A DNA stretch of 64,000 nucleotides from Rugalucina vietnamica (lineage: Eukaryota > Mollusca > Bivalvia > Lucinida > Lucinidae): positions 56,360,312 to 56,424,311 of the forward strand of contig OZ024870.1 in the NCBI GenBank assembly GCA_964017185.1. The letters are read 5' to 3'. Below are positions 43,621 to 55,961 of the stretch, one piece after another (position 1 is the stretch's first letter; each line of letters starts with the position of its first letter). A model generated the notes under the pieces. The model saw only the letters and a program-made list of their open reading frames with translations, ran no database searches and had not been told where the DNA came from. The position numbers were made by a program, and so were the translations under genes.

Positions 43621-44584
43621 AATACAGAGATTGTCAGGAAATAAACAAAAGAGCACGAAAAGGAATATGGTAGTTTGGAGCTAGAAAAGGTAGAAAATTG
43701 TGACTTAAATTGAGCACTGATTTCCTGGGGCCAGATGTTCAAAACTTCGTTAGCTTAACGTCGACGTGAAACCTCAGCTTGTTAAGTAAATTCCCACTAC
43801 ATACGCAAATACATTGTTATTTTTGTTGATAAAATGTGAGAATCCTTTGCAATGCAAAGGATTCTCAAATTTTTTCAACAAAAATTAACAGTGTATTTGT
43901 AATATTGCCAATTGAAATTTCAACGAATCGTTAAATAACGACATTGTTAATTTTGAACAACTGGGCCCTTATTGATATTAACTGGGAAGCAAACAGCACA
44001 TTGACAAACTTCCTTATACGACACTCACCAAGAATTTATTGCAGTTACTGTCAACTGGGTCAGACCACAGGGGGCGGATTTATGAAAAAGTTCTCCTTAA
44101 AAGCAGTTGACTTTGCTCTTGTTGCTCGGATATTAACCTATATCTTTATCAAACAGTGTGAAAAACGAAGCTGTTACATGTTGGCAAATCGTCCAAAGTC
44201 TACTATTATCATAATAATGAGTTTGTTCTAAAGCGTCATTGCAATTCCATGGAAACGTCTTTAGGGATTACTTTGTACTGTCATAGCACTAAGTCGAGTG
44301 ATTTTGGCCACATATTGATACAAGTCGATATACATTCGGTCCCAGAACAATTGGCTAACCTATTTTAGGGGTTATTTGCATCACATACTAATACAAGGAT
44401 AGGCGTTCGATAGAACAGAGAACTCCTTAGTTAAGCCAATGACACCAGTGTGAATTAGATTAACAACCATCAAAAAAGAAGAGAAAGCAACATAAAGTAC
44501 TGAGCACAATTGTACTATTGTATTTACTTTTAAGCACATAATATTATTTTTACTATTATTCTGTTGGATTGTGTGTTTCGAATG

Positions 44585-44800
44585 GCAATCTGATTACTGG
44601 TTAACCGATCAGAAGGACCGAGCCTGCCCAGAAAAAGTGGTTCAAGTCAAACAATCCAAGCCTTAGTTGTTTACTTGGATGGTTACATTCTCATGCACAT
44701 TATTCCTAATGTTGGGTCGAAATTCTATAGAGTGCAGACAACGTCCCGATATAACCATTGCTGTTGGCTGAAACACTAAGCCACAATTCAAACAAATATT
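44585..44800 (+). repeat. SINE-like repeat, head-truncated
   Basis: GATTACTGGTTAACCGATC, GTGGTTCAAGTCAAAC, GTCCCGATATAACCATTGC and AAGCCACAATTCAAAC match the middle and tail of the 43.0-kb copy. Confidence 0.6.
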
Positions 44801-44939
44801 CGACGGGCAGTTAGTTGTGTTTTCTATATCTACCGCATATTCTGAGTTCCAACGCATTCGTATTTTTTCCTCTCTTGATTATCAGAAAATATTTGTGCTT
44901 TATCAGCATCAAAATGACCCGAAATAATTTCTTTATTAT

Positions 44940-45300
44940 GCAATTCAAGATTCTAGTGCGCATGCGCGAGAAATTACTGCATGGTGAAAAAGCGCATTTT
45001 CCCTGCCTGTAAATGTTGTATCCTACGGCTCAACGCCAAAATTGCTATCGATGTTTGGTACCCGTAAATACATTTTTAGGCTGAATATTCAGTGCACATG
45101 GTCACGTGGTTGACGTCAGTAAAAATGTCAACAATATGCTTTATTATGTACTAGCAACTTAGGCTTGTTGAAAAAAAAAGTTTCGCGGCTATGGAAAATT
45201 CGTTTTTATTGCGTTTCGATGCTTAAGAATAGAGTAGTTTGTAAGGTTCCTGCTAGAGAATAGAGTAGTTTGTATAGTTCCTGCAAGAAAATCGTCCAAA
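44940..45300 (+). promoter_or_regulatory. Promoter-like region in a unit 2-specific block
   Basis: Contains GTGCGCATGCGCGAG (NRF1-like palindrome), GGTCACGTGG (E box) and TTGACGTCAG (cAMP-response-element-like) within 180 bp, then a 30-bp tandem duplication (GAATAGAGTAGTTTGTA at about 45227 and 45258), then an ATG at 45302. Unit 1 lacks this block. The motif combination is typical of animal promoters, but no gene model is established. Confidence 0.35.
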
Positions 45301-45301
45301 A

Positions 45302-45520
45302 ATGGATTTCTTTCTAGCGTCAGTTTTTAACCACCTTGATGCAGACGAAAAAATTCTGGCGGCTGATTTTCACACGTCATCTCTAAAAATGACTAGGCTA
45401 CATCTATGCCGAATGTCAGATGAATCGATTGCATACACAAAAAATAATTCAAATTTAAATAATGACAAGTTGTGTTGGCTGGGGAACTATTTAAACATTG
45501 TCTTTACTACATTATGCTAA
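45302..45520 (+). CDS. Possible short ORF or first exon, 72 codons
   Basis: Starts at the first ATG after the promoter-like patch and encodes 72 residues (begins MDFFLASVFNHLDADEKIL). I recognise no domain. It could be a first exon whose partner exons were lost or lie elsewhere, or a chance frame: its length is not exceptional in this window, and the stop comes just before a GT microsatellite. Codon use is not informative at this size. Confidence 0.2.
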   Translation: MDFFLASVFNHLDADEKILAADFHTSSLKMTRLHLCRMSDESIAYTKNNSNLNNDKLCWLGNYLNIVFTTLC

Positions 45521-45524
45521 ACAT

Positions 45525-45525
<1 letters not shown>

Positions 45526-45575
<50 letters not shown>
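45526..45575. repeat. (GT)n microsatellite
   Basis: Uninterrupted dinucleotide repeat of about 25 units. Confidence 0.98.
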
Positions 45576-45576
<1 letters not shown>

Positions 45577-46410
45577 GTTTTTGTTTCACTTATCGAAAAT
45601 TTCTTTTAAATACTAACCTGTTTCAGAATACAAGCTACGATGGTGGACTTAGTGGGACACGATGTTTGCAAGTTTGATGCAACAGGGGATCAATACCAAT
45701 CACTCAGTCTTTGTTTTCTCATAAGTCAAGAAATAAGCGACCATGGGGCATTTTAAGCCGAGATGTAACGAATAGTACGAATTTAGATATGTGTCCAACA
45801 TGGAAAGATAAGTCTGTACCAATCATGAAAAGCTCAATTATGGGGACTCACTTTGGGTTACTTGCTATTACCTTAATAGGTCAGTGACTCCTTTGTCAGG
45901 CAAGGGTAGGTGCATTATACTTGTCTTGGCCGTGAACACAGACTACTCACGGTTGCTTTACTATGTTGAGGCTCATCTTTCTGATAACATACTGTCATAG
46001 TAAGCTGACAGAAGTCTAAAAGAAATTCTCAATATTTCCGACATTTTCTTGGCTAAGAGATTGCCTAGACGCACCTTCTGTCCCGAATAACGTGACCTTT
46101 AAGGGCAAAAAGAGAGCTTAAGTCTGCTAAGTTATCTTCTGAGCGTTTTGGCTTAATTCGTTAAAACCATTGTTTTTCTGAGCTTACAAACCATCTATTG
46201 TGATATGCGATACTAATTTAAAATGCATGAACTATTTTAAAAATGTCTTTAATCGGTTATAATAGGGACCCAGTATTCTGTGCATGGAGTCTTTGAAGGC
46301 AATGAGAATTTTCTGTAGATAAGTCGTTGAAAGCGAATTTGTTATTTTGGTTTTGTATAATTTTCTGGACAAATAAAAGTTCAATCAATCAGACTTTTGC
46401 AGATAAACAG

Positions 46411-46622
46411 TTTTTTTGTTTGTGTTGAGGCTTAACGTCCGAGTCAACAATTTTTCAGTCATGTCGGGACGGAGCCAACGCTTCCTGGGTTTAACAAGTA
46501 CTGTAGGGAGTCAACGTGTCTTGCTGAAGGACACAACACGATGACGCATGTGGGGATAGAACCCAGGACCTCTCGATTCGGGGTCCGATGCTCTACCACT
46601 ACGTATACGGCACCGCGCTCCC
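46411..46622 (-). repeat. tRNA-derived SINE (complete)
   Basis: Minus strand: GCGCGGTGCCGTATACG, A-box-like TAGTGGTAGAGCATCGG, B-box-like CTGGGTTCTATCCCCAC, GTGTTGTGTCCTTCAGCAAG, GACACGTTGACTCCCTACAG, TCCCGACATGACTGAAAAAT and GACGTTAAGCCTCAACAC. Unit 1 lacks it at the matching place (about 24.77 kb), so it inserted after the duplication. Confidence 0.8.
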
Positions 46623-46654
46623 TAATGATAAACAAATATAAACAGAATCATCTA

Positions 46655-46850
46655 TTGACTGACCATCTGATTACTGATTAACTGAGCGTGCCCAGAAAAA
46701 GTGGCGTCAAGTCAAACCATCAATACATAAAAGTCATGGCCTACTTTGGATATATGGATGTCTGATATCCTAATTTTGGGTAAAGACCATAGCTGTTCAC
46801 TGGGTAAAGACCATAGATGTTGACTGGAACGTTAAGCATCTATTCAAATA
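46655..46850 (+). repeat. SINE-like repeat, rearranged
   Basis: GACCATCTGATTACTGATTA, AAAAAGTGGCGTCAAGTC and a tail in which AAAGACCATAG..GTT is duplicated (about 46785 and 46808), ending GAACGTTAAGCATC. Confidence 0.6.
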
Positions 46851-47479
46851 AAAAATAAAATATGCGTTACAATATTAAAGGTGTTGTATTATTAAAATCC
46901 TTTGTAGACGATGTAATGCTGGCTTACATGACTGTCTGGGTTTCATACGTTTTCCCATAACCTGGTTCATTTTCATTATTCAAGAATTCAGAGAGCATGA
47001 GACACATTGATTATATACGGTAATGGAAAGATGACATTTGTCAGTGGGAAATAGTTGGAAAATTCACCATACTTCCGATTTCCTTGCAAATAGAAGAGAT
47101 TATTGATTAATTGCGTGCGCTCGTTATGTCAGGCATTGAAAGTTGACGTAAATTACAGAATTCTCCGACGATGCATCTAATATGTAACGCAACAGACATG
47201 CTGATAAACAAAGTTTTTGAAGAGGCTAATTTTGTATCCTGCAATCTTGCTGAGATTTCAGTGAGTCTCGATGTTAAAGTCAAAGAACAATCAGGCTGGT
47301 TCAATCAGAGGTGAGTATTGGTAGTGTTCGTAAAAAGCTGTATAACTTGCCTTAAACAATTACGTTCAGTAGATTCATCCTTGTCATTATATAACAATAT
47401 TGTAACGTTTAACGACCGGAGCTTATACCAGAAAATAATCATAATAGAAAATACGAATAGAAAGCACAGGAATTGATAC

Positions 47480-50387
47480 TGTGGAGAATTCGTTCGAATA
47501 TGTGTTTTGTATTCTTAAATACGGCTCTAGTGACCAATGGAATTTTATTTCATAAACGCAACAGTCAGGATGACACCACAGATTGATTTGAATTCAGACA
47601 CAACTGCTCAATCTGATAAGCAGTTTCTTTAAATTGACCACAAAATTGACTAAAGGATCTTATGACAACACAACAATAAATGCAGTTCCAAAATTTATAT
47701 ACTTTCTCTTTTTGTTCTCAACAATCTAATAACAGACAATTTTCAAAGCATATGAAATATGTTTACATGTAAATTTAACTAATGCCAGTCACTTGGGAAT
47801 AAAGGTCAAGGGATAGGTCTAAAACTGAAACTATTTTGAAACTTTTGGACCAATGTTCATGTAAGGGTAATGATCTAACTTTTTGAATTAATTGATATGG
47901 ATATGAGACAAAAGAATAGAAACTTTAAGATAGAATGGGGCCTTTGATTCTTTTTGTTTAAATGACTTTGAAGTATATAAATAATCATTAACATTTCTCA
48001 ACAGATGTGAACAACCACATGTTCTCTGAAAATAACCGTAAGTTATTTTCTCATAGTACATCTGCTGAAAAACTTCCTTTTTCTGTCTCAATGACTCATA
48101 TAATTTTCAGATGACAAATGACACTGAGCTCTGACCATATAATCAGACAAAATGCTAACAATGAAATCAACTTTCAGGCTGTCTGAGCTACCACAAGCCC
48201 TGAGGAACCAACATCCTCGAATCCCCAACAGTGCTGAATGATGATCTCATTGAACAGACACACTTAAGATATAATATAAAAATTTTGATGCCAAATAATT
48301 CCTTTCCAAACCAAGGATTTAATCTTTTGGTTTTATTCAGCTGTCTCTAACATCGGATTCAACCAACATGAATATCAAGGCTACCAACAAGCCTTTCATA
48401 GCCCGATGAGAGACAAGTGAATAAAATATAAACTGACTAAGAAAGATGGCCAGACTCATACACTATTAAATTTTACAAACTTTCACAGAGCAATTTCTGA
48501 CACCAGATACCAACAATCCGGCATATATATAAAGCACCGACAGCCTTATATAGGACAGAAAGACCTCTTATGAAATTATCGTAGAAAATATCTAAGTTAA
48601 AATATTTAAATTAAATTAAATTTAAATCACAACTGCTTTTTAATTATGATTTGTTTTAAATTCTATTGAATAAACTCCAAAGTTTTATTATAAAAAGTAA
48701 AAGATATTTACATTGACTTCAAAGAATCTCTGGTAGATCAACTATACAAAAAGCCCACAGCCAGTCCCAGATCTAAAATGATGTTGTTTCTAGTTGGAGA
48801 ATTTTAAGCAGAATGAGATGCAATCCAACTTACTACCTATCTAATACTCAGAAAGATAGAAGAGTCCATTTCTAAAGAGGGTAACTGGCTTTGAAATTTA
48901 ACAATTAAAACTAAATGGCATTCCGGTGGCTGGCATCAAATAACCATTCCATACATCATTTACATATTGATACCTTAACAATGTCACAAAATTCAATTGC
49001 AATTTCAAGTTATTGACAATTTTAAATACGAAAACATAGACTCTTCCAAAATGAAAAATAAAAACTACAGCAAAAGAACAGATCCTGACATGAACAAACC
49101 AATGTTTGGCTACAATAGGCAACTATTACATTTGTTGAAAAATGCATCTTAAATTTTACCCAGAAGCATTCTAAAGAATCCATATTAAAACTTACTTAAG
49201 CATGAAACATACTACAGCCTATAATTTCATGTACATGCACTAGGAAAATGCAATTCGAAAACAATCAACAAATTTTAAAAGCTTTAAGCATCTTTTTCCA
49301 GAATAAATGTTTGTATCATTTCCCACGAAAACAAGAAAGTTGGACAACAAAAATGAGTCTTGGACTGAAGGTGCCTTTCAACAAAAATTGTTAACCAGTA
49401 ACTCTATTCATATCCGTTAATTAAAAGCAAAATCATATAACTTATGATTAGATAACCAAAATATAGGTAAATATTGACTATGCCAATCTTTATTTATAAT
49501 GCCCTATCCTGTCCAATAATTTTGGTCAGTTAAACCTAACCTTTTGATATGCTATAGCTCAATTACAAATTCTGTTTTTTCTCAGCAATAATTATTATTA
49601 TTTGGGTATGTGCCTTAGTAAAGGTATCTTAGCACAAAAAAGTAATACACAATCAAGATAAAGCTAATAAGACAGCAGCACTTATAGTTCACTTAATTGT
49701 TGAATTTAATGATGCACCTTGATTAAAGAAACCAATTATACCATATAATATGCAGCATAAACACAATCTATTGTTCCATACATGTTCAATAAGATTTCTT
49801 ATATTTTGCACTGACTGGAGGCTGATATAAAACTCATTACCTCATCATGTAATCATAAAGGTTCCTTATTACATTGTTTTTGAAACATTGCAGGCTCTAC
49901 AGTCTCTATAAACAACAATCATAACCCAAAACCATGCAAAACTTTAAAGCAACATAAAAAGCTTCAATAAAACAAATTTTCAAGCATGTTCATGAAGTAA
50001 TTTAGTTGTTCAATAAGCTTATAACTGGTATTTCAACATTAGATTTCTCTATGCATTGACTCTCAAATATGTTAACACCCATTCATATCTGATAATATCT
50101 AGCTTTTTTGACTGACCTAGATGAAATCAACACATTTTTCTCACAATTTGCTGTCTTTTAGACCAAATGTTCAGGGAGTGACACAATCATAAGCTTATGT
50201 TTGTTTTTTATGGAACTTCTGGAGTACACCAGAACAAAAGAGAAAGGTGTTCAAATTTACAACTTCCACTAATATACTAAACACTACAATAGGTACTAAT
50301 TTCTAATGATAAGAAAACAAACAAACATACACATAAAAAAAAAACAAATGTGTTCCAAAATGATGTCAAAATTCTATATTCTCCACA
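47480..50387. mobile_element. Candidate 2.9-kb TIR element
   Basis: TGTGGAGAAT at 47480-47489 and its exact complement at 50378-50387 are each flanked outside by ATAC (47476-47479 and 50388-50391). The interior is uniformly AT-rich and free of the MITEs that litter the rest of the window. It lies between two blocks (25.3-25.39 and 25.39-25.68 kb equivalents) that are nearly adjacent in unit 1. A 10-bp match plus a 4-bp duplication is modest evidence. No transposase is recognised; the longest frame is 74 codons. Confidence 0.45.
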
Positions 50388-50579
50388 ATACAATTAAAAT
50401 CCAAACCAAGACACCAAGCAGGAAAAATGTACAACAAAAAAACGCAAGACGACTACATGCAGCTCGTTTCTAACCATGTACATGTACAAGTGTGACAAGT
50501 ACAACGGAGAGGTAGACAAAATAAACAGAGAGCAAGAACATAAATCGTCGATTTAAAGATTTTACTGCAGCGTTTAAAG

Positions 50580-50890
50580 TATATGTTCAGTTCTAATATC
50601 ATCCCGTACTGTTGTAACAGTTGTAGTTCTATTTGTAGTTCTATTTTTTATGTTTTGGTGTTGAATTTTTGTGCAGTTAGCGCCTTTATATACATGCTTA
50701 TATGTTTAGTTAAGTGCTGGTAACTGAGTGGCCACCTATTGGGAAATAGCTGCTCAGTCGGCTTAGGATATGTTCTTTATGTATATGTAAATGATTTTCA
50801 AATAAGTTATTTCCCACCTCGATTTTTTGGGAGAGACGTCCGTTCTGATTGTCCCATTTCCTGATCATTGCTTACTTTAATCATTTCAAC
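50580..50890 (+). mobile_element. Ancient Penelope-like 3' fragment (unit 2 copy)
   Basis: TTTTGGTGTTGAATTTTTGTG, AACTGAGTGGCCACCTATTG, TTCCCACCTCGATTTTTTGG and CATTTCCTGATCATTGC: a diverged 3' end, paralogous to 25.48-25.68 kb but longer. Confidence 0.6.
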
Positions 50891-51214
50891 AGACAGAGTA
50901 AAAAGAAAACTAACAATACCCGAATTGTATTTTATTGACCAAAGTTAAGACCGATATTGTAATAGGAAATGAATACCACAGGGAGGAAAAAAACAATTGT
51001 GTAAGAACGTATCGTAAAATGTGTTTGAGACGAATTCAAAAAAAGGTACAAGTAGGCAAGAGGAATAGGTAACCCTATTCCTCTTGAGATTTGATGGACA
51101 CTTCAGTCTTATGTCATGATTTATGCTGAACGTCTGACGCTAGAACTACATCCTCCTTGTAACAAATATATAACCAATACGAAAACTTGTCGATGCTATA
51201 TACAGATATTTCCC

Positions 51215-51231
51215 AAGTTGTAAAAATTAAA

Positions 51232-51281
<50 letters not shown>

Positions 51282-51475
51282 AAAGTTTTGATATTTTTTT
51301 TTATTTATTTTTTGCTCAAAACATAGATCGCCGAGGCGATTCTAACAAGTATACACAATCTATATTTTAGATCAAAAATAAGAAAAATAGGTATATTCCT
51401 GTATACCCCAGTTTATCTATACAAAAGTGGGGTATAAGAGGGTAAATACTGCAAAAACATAAAAACATGTTACAT
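51215..51475 (-). mobile_element. Hairpin MITE, copy 8, decayed
   Basis: TTTTTTGCTCAAAACATAG, a shortened hairpin with CGCCGAGGCGATTCTAAC, AAAAATAAGAAAAATAGG and CCCCAGTTTATCTATAC..GTGGGGT. A 45-base A run (51233-51277) lies in its left end. Confidence 0.6.
51233..51277. repeat. Poly(A) tract, 45 bases
   Basis: Uninterrupted A run. Not adjacent to an LTR or LINE end I can identify; probably an expanded A-rich shoulder of the surrounding MITE. Confidence 0.95.
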
Positions 51476-51669
51476 GTATTTTGATGGTTATTTAGCCAAA
51501 ACAGTGAGGAAAACATATTACTGATCCCGTGTGAGAAAGGGTATAAGCCAACAGAGGAAGAATCTGGCGGGAAGCTTTTTGAAATTATCAAGCATATCCA
51601 AGTTACGGGCTCCACACAAATGTATTGTTCTTACATGTCTTTTCTATGACCTTAAAAGCTATGTGGTAT

Positions 51670-51889
51670 GAGCCACCACATGAGAAAACCAACAATCTGC
51701 ATAGACGGAAACAAAGCCGCAGATCTGCACAGCTGATCAGCGCCTATGTTTTCGCTGAGCGGATAGAACAATCCTTCATCTTCTTAAATTTGAAATTTCA
51801 AACTTCTAGCCTGCTTCTGTGACTGTACAGGCTGGTTTGTGTCGCACATGGTCGGAACCCACATAGCTGGTTTTCTCACGCACAGGCTC
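51670..51889 (+). mobile_element. GAGCC-type MITE, full length
   Basis: GAGCCACCACATGAGAAAAC at the left and GTTTTCTCACGCACAGGCTC at the right are inverted ends. It contains the CTGCACAGCTGATCAGCGCC core. Flanking GTAT/ATAT is an imperfect target duplication. Confidence 0.75.
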
Positions 51890-52677
51890 ATATTGAAATT
51901 TGGTATACAGTGCTGGGAACCAAAGTTCTAAAAACTACTTTCACAATAAAGACGTCCATGTAATGACCACGGTTATTTCTATGACAGGGTCAAACATTTC
52001 ATTACTGGTGATAAAATCAAAGCTATATAGAGCGGAAATAAATAATGGTTGAATGATAAGTTTTAAATCACTTTCGAGGTATAAAGCCCAGTGACTTTTA
52101 TAAAGTTCATTTGTAATAGACGCTCCGGAAAAATAGTCTTACTTATCTAATCAGTTGCGTCTAGCGGCATTGAAAGCTGCCTCATCCGATGTGTAGCCTT
52201 TTAACAACGCCACGGAAAAATAATCCCGAGAAATTGGTTCAGTCTCAGAGCATAATAGTTTTATGCAATTTGTCACGACATCTTAGCGTATTTAAAAAGA
52301 AATCATGAATCAACTTGTCGAAAATCCAACAGTCCGAAAACTAGTTGATTGTGACATACCACGCATAATTGTCGTTAGAGAAAAAAAGTTTCACATACTG
52401 ATGATAATGGTTGCAAATGTTTAAACAGACACATTGTTGATTATTACCCACAAAATAGAACCTATAATACATGTATTTGATTGATTTTTAGGAATTACAA
52501 CTCATCAGGAAACATGTCTGTGCAATGAATACCCTCTTAAACCTACTTTTATATAGCAAAACTGGGGTATGCAGGGGTATACCTATTTTTCTTATTTTTG
52601 CTCTAAAACATAGATTGTGGGTACTCGTTAGAACCGCCTTATGTTTTTAGCAAAAATAAGAAAAATAGGTATACCCC

Positions 52678-52720
52678 TGCAATTGCTGGTATTGCCTCTA
52701 CTAGATTTTCCCCATCTTTC

Positions 52721-52775
<55 letters not shown>

Positions 52776-52878
52776 CATCATCAACAACAACATCTTCATC
52801 TAAATGTAAAACGCAGCTTCGGTAAAAATATGTTGGTCAGATGAAAGATATGGTGTTTTTATGGTGTGTTTATTGAAG
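52678..52878 (+). repeat. Dispersed repeat carrying a (TCA)n core, copy 1
   Basis: GCAATTGCTGGTATTGCC, GATTTTCCCCATCTTTC, 17 TCA units with one interruption, CATCTTCATCTAAATG, AACGCAGCTTCGGTAAAAAT, GGTCAGATGAAAGATATGG and TGTTTATTGAAGAAA. The flanks are shared with 60.61-60.81 kb, so the microsatellite moves as part of a larger repeat. Confidence 0.75.
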
Positions 52879-52879
52879 A

Positions 52880-55800
52880 AAAAGGTACAAGTAGGCAAAG
52901 ATCAGGAAAAGGCGCAATCAGAAAAAGATTCCCACCTCAAAAACCGAGGTGGGAAAAAACCAAACTAACAGTCAGGTACTTATACCATGAAACATATCGT
53001 AAGCCGAATGAGCAGCTATTTTCCCAATAGGTGGCCACTCAGTTACCTTAACTTAACTAAAAACACGAAAACACACATAAGGCGCCAACAGCACAAAAAA
53101 TTTTAAACACCAAGACACAAAACAAAAAGAACCACCACAGAAGTATCGACTTGGAACGATCAGTAACACAAAGTTACTGGCGGGCTTAAACCGGTTTTAC
53201 ATGGCCATAACCTCACCCTCAGCTTCTGCAGTGGTTCATAACATTTAGTTAGTTATTCGGTCCTCGTGGTGAATCTCTAACTAGTCAATGAATCATCAAG
53301 AACAAACAAATAAATCATGATAAACATCCTGATGAATCAAAAACCAGGACTCACAGACTGAGTTAGCTGCCCGACGATGGAGATCCCTGGGCGCCGAATA
53401 ACCTACGAACTCCGGAGCAAAAGAAAACCACCAGTTGGACCCCGGTGGGCCAAGCAACAGACAAGAAGCTCCGGCCCCAACCAACTAAAATGAATAGCTT
53501 TATGTCGGGGCCATCATAGAGTCTGACGCCCGACCCACCGGCGTGCAATTAAAGAAGGCAGCATAGTTATCAACCATGATTGGGTTAAAAACTAAGCATG
53601 CAGACTGTCGCATAACATTCAAGTTATAACCTATACGTCTGTAACGTGTTATGATTTTTCTGAACTGAAAAGAAAAATCATTTATTCCTTTAAGTTTCTT
53701 AAATTTGTAAACCAAGTCACCATAAAATTCAGGTTCCGAAAGGCCCTCATTTAAAAGCGTCTTTAACCCAACATTGTATTTGGAAATCAATTCATAGTGT
53801 CTACGATAAAATTTCGAAAATGTTTTTCGAAGTTTATGATACCGATAGCCCTGTTGGAGAAGTTTTGCCGTTAAACATTTATTTCGAGCGTTGAAGTCTG
53901 TAACATGATTGCAGACTCTAGCAAACCTAATAAGTTGCGAAATGTATACACCATAAGAAGCACGACGAGGAACGTCACCATCCAAAAAAGGAAAATTTAC
54001 TATATCAAAATCAAAGTCATCGCGCTTATCATAAATTTTAGAAGAAACAAATCCATTTGCAACAGAAAGATGTAGATCTAAAAAGGGGGCTTCAGTATCT
54101 GAGATATTGGCTTTATTCAACTGAAGTTCAGGTGGATAAATTTGATTTACCATACCTTCAAAATAAGGGTTGTCAATGTTCAAAAGGTCATCGAGGTACC
54201 TAGATGTGGAATTAAAGGCCTCGATAACATCAGCTTGATTATCATGGTTAAGAGAATCCATGAAATCTCTTTCGTAGCAGTATAAAAATAAATCAGCTAC
54301 GAGAGGTGCGCAATTTGTACCCATCGGAATTCCAACAATTTGTCTGTATAACTTGGTCCCAAATCTAATATAAATATTATCAAGGAGATAGGATAAGGCG
54401 TCGCATACATTCTGACATGACCAAAGTGTATACCGACTTTGGTCAGAGGAAGTGAAAAAAGCCTTTCTGTCATTACATGCCAAATAAAGTGAACCATAGT
54501 TTTTTAATGCCCTTTTGAAGGTCCACTCTATCAAATCCAGAATTTTTCTTTAATTAGATTATGTGGTAATGTTGTATACAGAGTAGAAAAATCATATGTG
54601 GACAAGCTTGTCGCACGGAACCCTCTACACTTCAATTTACTGAGCACCTCACCAGAATTTTTAATTGACCAAAACCAATTTTTATTTGAAGTTTCATACA
54701 CTGTCTCACAGTATCTTATAACATGAGATTTGATAGCAGTAAGACAGGAAGTTAATAATTTAGAAAGTTCAGTGGTAGTACAAGAGCTAGAATTTGCAAT
54801 AAATCTAGCTTTGTGTGGTCTTTTGTGAAGCTTAGGTAACCAATACATCGTAGGAAGTTTGTCTTGGCCTTCATTGACACAAACAGAAAACTTAACAGGT
54901 AAATCGTTTAAGTGGGCATTAACTACAGACACCTCATCAGTATCTGTCTCCAGATAAGCCCTGGTACCATCAAGCTCCTGTTTTAAGGTGTTAACGTAGT
55001 GAAGCCTACAAACGACAACAACATTGTTTGCGGCTTTATCTGCCGGAACCAAGACATACTTTCTATGAAATTCTTGGATACCCTGCTTCAAATGCCTAAA
55101 TGACGATTTGGGTTTAGGAGGTAAAAGATTAGTATTTTGTGAATAAAACTTAATACGTTTATCCACGATAGTGAAGATACTTCTTTTCCATTCTTTAAGA
55201 GCATTATCCTCAACACCCTCTCGTTTACACCATCGATTACCGAAATCATTTAATGCAAATGAAATCTCCTCTCTACATTTGTCGAAATTAATGTAGGAAG
55301 GGAATCTATATTTCGGACCTTTAGAAACAATTTTGCGAATTCTAGAATCCGAAATTATTTTTAAATTTCCAGTAACAATATGTCCAGCGGGTTGATAAAC
55401 ATATTTTGAATCTTTACAATCTCAAGACTTAGGAGTATTAGCATGGATATCAAGATCAGAAACAAGTTTATTGAAATTAAAAATTGTATTTCTGATTGGT
55501 TTGTTATATTTGTAACAAATAATAGGAGGTTCTGAATTTTGGAAGTAGGTAGGTATAGACTGTATCACTGATTTATCCTGGAATATGCTTGGTAAATCAA
55601 TAAAGTCAATTCCTTTATTGATGAAAGGAATTTTAATAAAACTTCTAATGTGATTAGATTCGGAATCGATAAATGGACGAAGAGCATGCTGAGTATAACA
55701 TCTTGTTAACAGTGCAGCGTCATACATTTGATGATTTCTATCGTAAAATCTATTAGCCTCTGTGTCCAAGGAACGTAATGCAGCAATAGGTAGAGAACTA

Positions 55801-55925
55801 AGATACGACAGCATTGGATGTCGACCATGAATCCTTAGTTTAACAGCTAAATCATTAAGAGAAATGTTCAATTTTAATGCAGCACACCGTTTACGTTTGT
55901 CATTACCCTTTTTCCGTATACCATG
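52880..55925 (-). mobile_element. Penelope-like retroelement, nearly full coding length
   Basis: Minus-strand element: coding region about 53500-55925, then a 620-bp 3' untranslated end finishing TTGCCTACTTGTACC at 52880. The 3' end has the same blocks as the many solo fragments in the window, showing that those are 5'-truncated relatives. The 5' boundary is taken at about 55925, where MITE-tail sequence begins. No GIY-YIG endonuclease is recognisable after the RT. Confidence 0.75.
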
Positions 55926-55961
55926 AAAACTATCGATTTTTTTTTCAGTGAAAATTTTCAT
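53500..55961 (-). pseudogene. Penelope-like reverse transcriptase, two disabling changes
   Basis: About 820 codons across three fragments. The first (55961-55422) is an N-terminal region of no recognised domain; its first dozen codons come from MITE tail, so the true start is lost. It ends at an in-frame TGA (55422-55424), after which the same frame stays open to 54531. This second part has KLHKRPHKARFIA and the first catalytic motif YDFSTLYTTLPHN, as in Penelope-type RTs. A small indel near 54531-54540 shifts to the third frame (to 53500), which carries GIPMGTN (residues 69-74), the YLDD catalytic box (113-116) and the FPFLDGDVPRRASYG block. The terminus ...CTPVGRASDS lacks a GIY-YIG domain. 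Few lesions imply a fairly recent copy. A different RT class is less likely but cannot be excluded without a tree. Confidence 0.8.

Noticed and set aside
52641-52844. Poly-His frame (also 60465-60713) and poly-Asn frame at 56131-56460
   Set aside because: Translations of TCA and AAT microsatellites.
53280-53360. Hammerhead ribozyme in the Penelope-like 3' end
   Set aside because: CTGATGA occurs on the antisense strand near GATTCATCAGGATG, but no properly spaced GAAA strand or stem II follows.
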